Source: CAYYNP01 sp964472545
GTDB lineage: Bacteria; Planctomycetota; Planctomycetia; Pirellulales; Thermoguttaceae
Direction of reading: 5' to 3'
Length of the DNA stretch: 11,584 bases
Assembly: GCA_964472545.1 (NCBI GenBank)
Contig: CAYYNP010000310.1
Location: 1 to 11,584 of the forward strand
Shown here: in pieces, positions 7,835-11,584 of the stretch
Layout: every line of letters begins with the position of its first letter
Numbering within the stretch: position 1 is the first letter of the stretch
Made by a program: the position numbers and the translations under genes
The notes under the pieces: generated by a model
Databases searched by the model: none
What the model was told of the DNA's origin: nothing
The model's input: the letters and a program-made list of their open reading frames with translations, nothing else

Positions 7835-8006
7835 AAGACGCTCGGCCGGCCTGACGATCATCTGTCGGCTCGACGATCATCTTCGGCCCCGACGACGCCG
7901 AACCTATCCTGGGCGTAACGGCTCTAGAATCGGTAGGCATCGAGATCGACCCCCGCACACAACGACTTTGGCGACTACCGTCCGTCCGGCTGAAATAAGA
8001 CAATCG

Positions 8007-9053
8007 ATGAGCTACTTCCGACCTGAGATCGAGGCCATGGCCGGCTACGTGCCGGGTGAGCAGCCGCAGACCGACGAGTTTGTGAAGCTCAACACCAACG
8101 AAAACCCCTATCCGGCCTCCGACGCCGTGGTTCGGGCGGTCGAGCAGACCGTGCGGCGGGGGTTGCAGAAATACCCGCATCCGATGGCCGGGCCGTTCCG
8201 CGAGAAGGCGGCCGAAGTGTTGGGCGTCGCGCCCGATTGGATCCTTTGCGGCAACGGCAGCGACGACGTCCTCACCATCGCCACCCGGGCGTTTGTGGCC
8301 GAAGGGCAACTCCTGCGGCTGCCGTATCCGAGCTACGTGCTCTACAAGACGCTGGCCGAGATCCAGGGCTGCCGCAGCGAAGAGGTCCACTTCCAGGGCG
8401 ACTGGTCGCTGCCGAAGGCGTTCGCGGCGGCCGACGACGATCTACGGCTGGTGTTCCTGCCGAATCCCAACAGCCCCTCGGGCACGGTGATCCCACCGCA
8501 GCAGATTTTGGAGCTCGCCGAGCGGCTGCCGTGTCCGCTGTTGGTCGACGAGGCCTACGCCGACTTCGCGGAGTGCAACTGCCTGGAGTTCGTCGCGCGC
8601 TGCGAGAAGGTGCTCGTTTCCCGTTCGCTGAGCAAGTCGTACGGGCTGGCCGGGCTGCGGTTCGGGTTCGTGGTGGCCCAGCCACAGATGATCGCGCAAT
8701 TGGCCAAAGTGAAGGATTCTTATAACTGCGACGCGCTGTCGATCGCCGCCGCAACGGCCGCCATCGGCGATCAGAACTGGCTGGCCGAAAACACGGCCAA
8801 GATCGTCGCCACGCGCCGGCGGCTGGCCGCCGGGCTGCGGGAACTAGGGTTTGTGACGGTTGATTCGCAGGCCAACTTCACCTGGAACGTACATCCGGAA
8901 CAGCCGCTGCGGCCAATCTACGAGCGACTCAAACGCGACGGCATTCTCGTCCGATACATGGACTATCCCGGCTGGGGCGACGGGCTGCGGATCAGCGTCG
9001 GCACCGACGAACAGATCGACGCGTGTTTAGAGCGGCTGCGGGCGATCGTGTGA
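8007..9053 (+). CDS. hisC: Histidinol-phosphate aminotransferase
   Basis: 348 residues, the usual HisC length. It is a cytoplasmic PLP enzyme of fold type I that converts imidazole-acetol phosphate and glutamate to histidinol phosphate. Visible blocks are KLNTNENPYP (27-36), GNGSDD (82-87), NPNSPSGT (153-160), VDEAYADF (180-187), the PLP lysine Lys210 in SRSLSKSYGLAG, and RFGF near 218-221. The ATG at 8007 is chosen because the protein then starts with the usual MSYFRPEIEAM; the frame is open upstream to 7713 but that part has no family features. Only a weak purine stretch (AATAAGA) precedes it. A related aromatic aminotransferase is possible, but the hisB gene next on the same strand supports histidine synthesis. 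Confidence 0.93.
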   Translation: MSYFRPEIEAMAGYVPGEQPQTDEFVKLNTNENPYPASDAVVRAVEQTVRRGLQKYPHPMAGPFREKAAEVLGVAPDWILCGNGSDDVLTIATRAFVAEGQLLRLPYPSYVLYKTLAEIQGCRSEEVHFQGDWSLPKAFAAADDDLRLVFLPNPNSPSGTVIPPQQILELAERLPCPLLVDEAYADFAECNCLEFVARCEKVLVSRSLSKSYGLAGLRFGFVVAQPQMIAQLAKVKDSYNCDALSIAAATAAIGDQNWLAENTAKIVATRRRLAAGLRELGFVTVDSQANFTWNVHPEQPLRPIYERLKRDGILVRYMDYPGWGDGLRISVGTDEQIDACLERLRAIV

Positions 9054-9087
9054 CGCGCCGGACGGTCGCGGAGCGTGTGATACCACA

Positions 9088-9115
9088 GGCCGCCGTGCCG
9101 GCGGCCGCTAAACAG
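9088..9115 (-). repeat. Inverted, diverged copy of the 37-bp repeat after hisC; possible terminator
   Basis: GGCCGCC-GTGCC-GGCGGCC (9088-9106) is a perfect 7-bp stem, followed by GCTAAAC. It is the reverse complement of the hairpin and GTTTAG part of the tandem units that begin at 9135. It lies 35 nt after the hisC stop and could help end transcription, but no U-run follows. Confidence 0.7.
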
Positions 9116-9134
9116 CAACCGTCGCGAATGTTGC

Positions 9135-9392
9135 CCGTTTAGCCGTCGCCGGCACGGCGGCGAGAATTCAACCGTTTAGCCGTCGCCGGCACGGCGGCGA
9201 GAATTCAACCGTTTAGCCGTCGCCGGNNNNNNNNNNNNNNNNNNNNNNNNNNNNNNNNNNNNNNNNNNNNNNNNNNNNNNNNNNNNNNNNNNNNNNNNNN
9301 NNNNNNNNNNNNNNNNNNNNNNNNNNCCGTTTAGCCGTCGCCGGCACGGCGGCGAGAATTCAACCGTTTAGCCGTCGCCGGTACGGCGACGT
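9135..9392 (+). repeat. 37-bp tandem hairpin repeat between hisC and hisB, interrupted by an assembly gap
   Basis: Units start at 9135, 9172, 9209 (cut by the gap after 18 bases), 9327 and 9364 (diverged end copy). Each begins CCGTTTAGC, contains CGTCGCC-GGCAC-GGCGGCG (a stem with one G-T pair) and ends GAATTCAA. The last copy has CGTCGCC-GGTAC-GGCGACG (9373-9391), a perfect stem, and ends 27 nt before the hisB start codon. The period is not a multiple of three and the unit carries a stop in one frame, so it is not coding. There are no unique spacers, so it is not a CRISPR array. The true copy number is unknown. Confidence 0.93.
9227..9326. other. Assembly gap of 100 Ns
   Basis: Exactly 100 N bases, the usual placeholder for a gap of unknown size. 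Both edges lie in the 37-bp repeat, so the assembler evidently failed on the array. Whether only more repeats or also other sequence is missing cannot be told. Confidence 0.98.
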
Positions 9393-9418
9393 ACCCCCGA
9401 ACAAGAAATCCCACCGCC

Positions 9419-10006
9419 ATGTCCCGCACGGCAACCATTCAACGCCAAACGGCCGAAACCCAGGTCGAACTCGAACTGAACCTCGACGGCAACGGGGAGT
9501 CCCAAATCGCCACCGGCGTCGGCTTCTTCGACCACATGCTCACGCTGGCGGCCAAACACGCCGCGATCGACCTGACGGTCCGCGCCACCGGCGATCTCGA
9601 AGTCGACCAGCATCACACGGTCGAAGACGTGGGCATCTGCTTCGGCAGCGCCGTACGGGAAGCGCTCGGCGCAAAGACCGGCATCCGCCGCTACGGCCAT
9701 TTCACGCTGCCGATGGAAGAGACGCTGGTAACCGGCGCGATCGATCTCGGCGGCCGGGCGTTCTTCGTCTACGACGTCGCCATGCCCACGGCCAAGATCG
9801 GCGAGTTCGACAGCGAACTGGTGGCCGACTTCTGGCAGGCTTTTTCGGCCAACGCCCTGTGCAACCTGCACGTGATCGTCCACTACGGCCGCAACAGCCA
9901 CCACGTGGCCGAAGGCATCTTCAAGACCACCGCCCGGGCGCTGCGGATGGCCGCCGAGAGCGATCCCCGGGTTACCGGTGTGCCGAGCACGAAGGGCACG
10001 CTCTAG
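9419..10006 (+). CDS. hisB: Imidazoleglycerol-phosphate dehydratase
   Basis: 195 residues, the length of the monofunctional bacterial enzyme (no N-terminal histidinol phosphatase domain). It is a Mn-dependent cytoplasmic enzyme that dehydrates imidazole glycerol phosphate to imidazole acetol phosphate, the substrate of HisC. Metal-binding histidine blocks are intact: FFDHML (36-41), DQHHTVEDVG (63-72), HYGRNSHHVAEGIFK (155-169), and the C-terminal GVPSTKGTL (187-195). The ATG at 9419 gives the standard N-terminus; only a weak purine stretch precedes it. The gene starts right after a hairpin repeat, so the leader mRNA may be structured. Its TAG stop shares CTAG with the stop of the convergent phosphofructokinase gene. 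Confidence 0.96.
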   Translation: MSRTATIQRQTAETQVELELNLDGNGESQIATGVGFFDHMLTLAAKHAAIDLTVRATGDLEVDQHHTVEDVGICFGSAVREALGAKTGIRRYGHFTLPMEETLVTGAIDLGGRAFFVYDVAMPTAKIGEFDSELVADFWQAFSANALCNLHVIVHYGRNSHHVAEGIFKTTARALRMAAESDPRVTGVPSTKGTL

Positions 10007-11316
10007 TCGTTCACGTACGTCTCCAAGAACCGCGCCAAACGGTGGAAATCGGAATCCGGCTCGATGTAACGAACCACCGTGACCAGCGTGGCCGGGTCGA
10101 CCAGTTGATTGAACGGCACGTAGTTCAGATCCAACTGGCCGGAGACCGAGACCATCACGCCGTCGAGCCGTTTCTCGACCAATGCGCGATACGCCCCCAC
10201 GCCGAGCTGGCTGCCAAGCATCACGTCGAAGGCTTGCGGCCGGGCGCAGCGGCTCTCGTAGCCGAGTTGCAGGCCGGTGATCTTGAACTTCTTGCCGGTC
10301 TGCTGGGTGTATTCGGCGCCGACTAGATCGGCGAACAGCCGGCTGAGATTCAGCTTCGAGATCGCGATGTGGCCGTGTTCGTCGCGGGGCACACCGTCGA
10401 TCTCCTCGAACGGCAGGAACTCGGCCAGGCCCTCGGCCAGCACGATTACGCCGTACGGCTTGCCCTCGGCCTCCTCGCGAACCCGCATCGTGGCCACGAT
10501 CCGCTTGACCACCTCGTCCATGTCCATCACGCGGCGGATCTGCCGTTTCCCGGTCGCCGGGTCGGTCGTTTCCTCGCTGGCCTCGTACTTGCCGGTGATG
10601 TCTTCCACGCTGATCGCCAGGCTGGCTTCGCCGGCGATGGCGGCCCCGTAGGCCAGCCAACCGGCGCTGCGGCCCATCGTCTCGGCGATGAAGTAGCTGC
10701 GGGCCGATTCGGCATCGGCCACCAGGTTGCGGATCTCGCCGGCCAGCGTCTCCACGGCCGTGAAGTAGCCGAACGTGAAGTCGATGCCCATGTAGTCGTT
10801 GTCGATCGTCTTCGGCAAGTGGACTATCGGGATGTGATGGCTGCCCTCGGGCAACTGCTCTTGGAAGAGCTTCATCTTGTTGGCCGTCTTCAGCGTGTCG
10901 TCGCCGCCGATGGAAATCAGCGCGTCGACGCCCAGGCTGCACAAGGCGTCGTAGACCGTCTTCATCGGCGCCGTCCGCTCGGCGTCTTTGAGGTGTTCGG
11001 GGTCCGAGACGTTCTTGCCGGGGTTGGCCCGGGCGGTGCCGATCAGGATGCCCTGGCTATTGCGGGTTCGCTTCAACACGCGATGGGTGATCTGGATGTA
11101 GTCGCGGCCCTCTTGCAGAGGATTGTCCGGCCCGAACTCCATCAAGTGTGAGTAGCCGTGCAGGATTCCGACGACTTCGATGTTGTTGCGCAGAAACGAA
11201 ACGGCCGAGGTGGAAATCACCGCGTTGGCCGCCGGCGCCGGACCGCCGGCAAACAAGATGGCCACCTTGCGAATGTTCGATTCCGTTTGCGGCGGGCGGG
11301 AAAGCGTCGTACTCAT
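10003..11316 (-). CDS. pfp: Pyrophosphate-dependent 6-phosphofructokinase
   Basis: 437 residues. It interconverts fructose 6-phosphate and fructose 1,6-bisphosphate in the cytoplasm using pyrophosphate, which makes this glycolytic step reversible. Donor choice is read from two residues: GGDD (137-140) has Asp where ATP enzymes have Gly, and PKTIDND (168-174) has Lys where ATP enzymes have Gly. Other blocks are the N-terminal GGPAPAAN (24-31), AETMGRSAGW (211-220) and GYESRCARPQAFD (352-364). Ala29 replaces the Gly usual in the first loop, a small deviation. The ATG at 11316 is preceded by GGAG (11323-11326) with 6-nt spacing, better than the TTG at 11319. The biotin carboxylase gene lies 100 bp upstream on the same strand. 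Confidence 0.93.
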   Translation of the reverse strand: MSTTLSRPPQTESNIRKVAILFAGGPAPAANAVISTSAVSFLRNNIEVVGILHGYSHLMEFGPDNPLQEGRDYIQITHRVLKRTRNSQGILIGTARANPGKNVSDPEHLKDAERTAPMKTVYDALCSLGVDALISIGGDDTLKTANKMKLFQEQLPEGSHHIPIVHLPKTIDNDYMGIDFTFGYFTAVETLAGEIRNLVADAESARSYFIAETMGRSAGWLAYGAAIAGEASLAISVEDITGKYEASEETTDPATGKRQIRRVMDMDEVVKRIVATMRVREEAEGKPYGVIVLAEGLAEFLPFEEIDGVPRDEHGHIAISKLNLSRLFADLVGAEYTQQTGKKFKITGLQLGYESRCARPQAFDVMLGSQLGVGAYRALVEKRLDGVMVSVSGQLDLNYVPFNQLVDPATLVTVVRYIEPDSDFHRLARFLETYVND

Positions 11317-11322
11317 CAATCA

Positions 11323-11326
11323 CTCC
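11323..11326 (-). promoter_or_regulatory. Shine-Dalgarno site that fixes the pfp start
   Basis: On the minus strand GGAG lies 6 nt before ATG 11316. It is one of only two clear Shine-Dalgarno sites among the starts in this window; the other is at 6473-6476 before the DUF1097 gene. Confidence 0.65.
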
Positions 11327-11378
11327 GATCTACTACATTCTCTCGTGGTTTGTATTCGTCTGTTCCAAAATCCCAAAC

Positions 11379-11391
11379 GTCCGAGGCGGAC
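11379..11391 (-). terminator. Short hairpin between accC and pfp
   Basis: GTCCG-AGG-CGGAC forms a 5-bp stem, followed on the minus strand by GTTTGGGATTTT. It lies 26 bp past the accC stop. The stem is short and the T-tract broken, so termination is uncertain; accC and pfp could still be read together. Confidence 0.22.
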
Positions 11392-11416
11392 AATCTGAAA
11401 TCGGAAATCATATATC

Positions 11417-11584
11417 CTAACTGGGCCATGTCCGCTCGATGAACGTCGTGTCGACCGGGCCGTCGGCAAAGGCCGGATGGGTCAGTATCTCCTTCAACAG
11501 CGGCGTGGTTGTCTTTACACCGCCGATCGAAAGCTCGGCCAACGCCCGCTGCAAGCCCCCGCTCGCCTGCTCGGGCGTCGGCTG
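11417..11584 (-). CDS. accC: Biotin carboxylase C-terminal fragment (acetyl-CoA carboxylase subunit type), partial at window edge
   Basis: 55 residues before a TAG stop; the gene continues beyond the right edge. LQRALAELSIGGVKTTTPLL, then ILTHPAFADGPVDTTFIER, matches the closing helix and strand of biotin carboxylases (RAL.E..I.G..TT...H..IL....F..G...T.FIE). The family uses ATP and bicarbonate to carboxylate biotin on BCCP in fatty-acid synthesis. The chain ends soon after FIE, as in the stand-alone AccC subunit, so a long pyruvate- or propionyl-CoA-carboxylase fusion is less likely. The ATP-grasp part is outside the window, so the identification rests on this tail alone. Confidence 0.8.
   Translation of the reverse strand, partial: QPTPEQASGGLQRALAELSIGGVKTTTPLLKEILTHPAFADGPVDTTFIERTWPS

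Noticed and set aside
7713..8006. Longer N-terminus of HisC
   Set aside because: The extra 98 residues are Arg/Pro-rich with no HisC homology and cover the promoter region shared with rlmN.
9135..9392. CRISPR array
   Set aside because: The units follow one another directly with a 37-bp period; there are no unique spacers and no cas genes nearby.
9368..10942. Minus-strand 524-codon open frame across hisB and pfp
   Set aside because: It is out of frame with pfp and antisense to hisB, both of which have full family motifs. It also has low-complexity Arg/Gly composition.

Overview
The window is a G+C-rich bacterial chromosome fragment with seven complete or nearly complete protein genes, one gene cut by the right edge, two families of hairpin-forming repeats and a 100-N assembly gap. 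No rRNA, tRNA, transposase or phage gene was found. A planctomycete, perhaps of the Pirellulales, is my best guess. It rests on the membrane-anchored PQQ-like propeller, weak or absent Shine-Dalgarno sites at several genes, a PPi-type phosphofructokinase and the abundant palindromic repeats. It is an inference from style, not a sequence match.

Left part (1-6466), all minus strand in transcription order: a DUF1097 small membrane protein (5909-6466) with a recognisable promoter; a membrane-anchored PQQ-like beta-propeller protein (3971-5704); and, overlapping it by one base (TGATG), a 1256-residue protein (201-3971). The large protein has the three-part layout of rifampicin phosphotransferase/PEP-synthase-like enzymes (ATP-grasp, linker/acceptor domain, swivelling His domain). 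It is followed by four membrane segments around a basic coiled coil, a layout like EMC3/TMCO1/DUF106 members of the Oxa1/YidC superfamily. A cluster of palindromic repeats is inserted in frame in its middle domain, and a covarying copy of the same repeat lies upstream of the propeller gene.

Middle (6650-9053): rlmN (minus) and hisC (plus) diverge from a 292-bp spacer that holds a candidate promoter and a short direct repeat.

Right part (9054-11584): downstream of hisC is a 37-bp tandem hairpin repeat that broke the assembly (Ns 9227-9326), then hisB. hisB converges on a PPi-dependent phosphofructokinase gene; both stop codons lie in one CTAG. The C-terminal end of a biotin carboxylase gene (accC type) lies upstream of the phosphofructokinase on the same strand.

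The housekeeping genes cover histidine synthesis (hisC, hisB), reversible PPi-linked glycolysis (pfp), fatty-acid precursor supply (accC) and rRNA/tRNA methylation (rlmN). The unusual part is the coupled pair of propeller gene and phosphotransferase/insertase-like fusion. Predicted topology puts the propeller outside the cytoplasmic membrane and the phosphotransferase inside, so the pair may act in envelope biogenesis; that role is a hypothesis.
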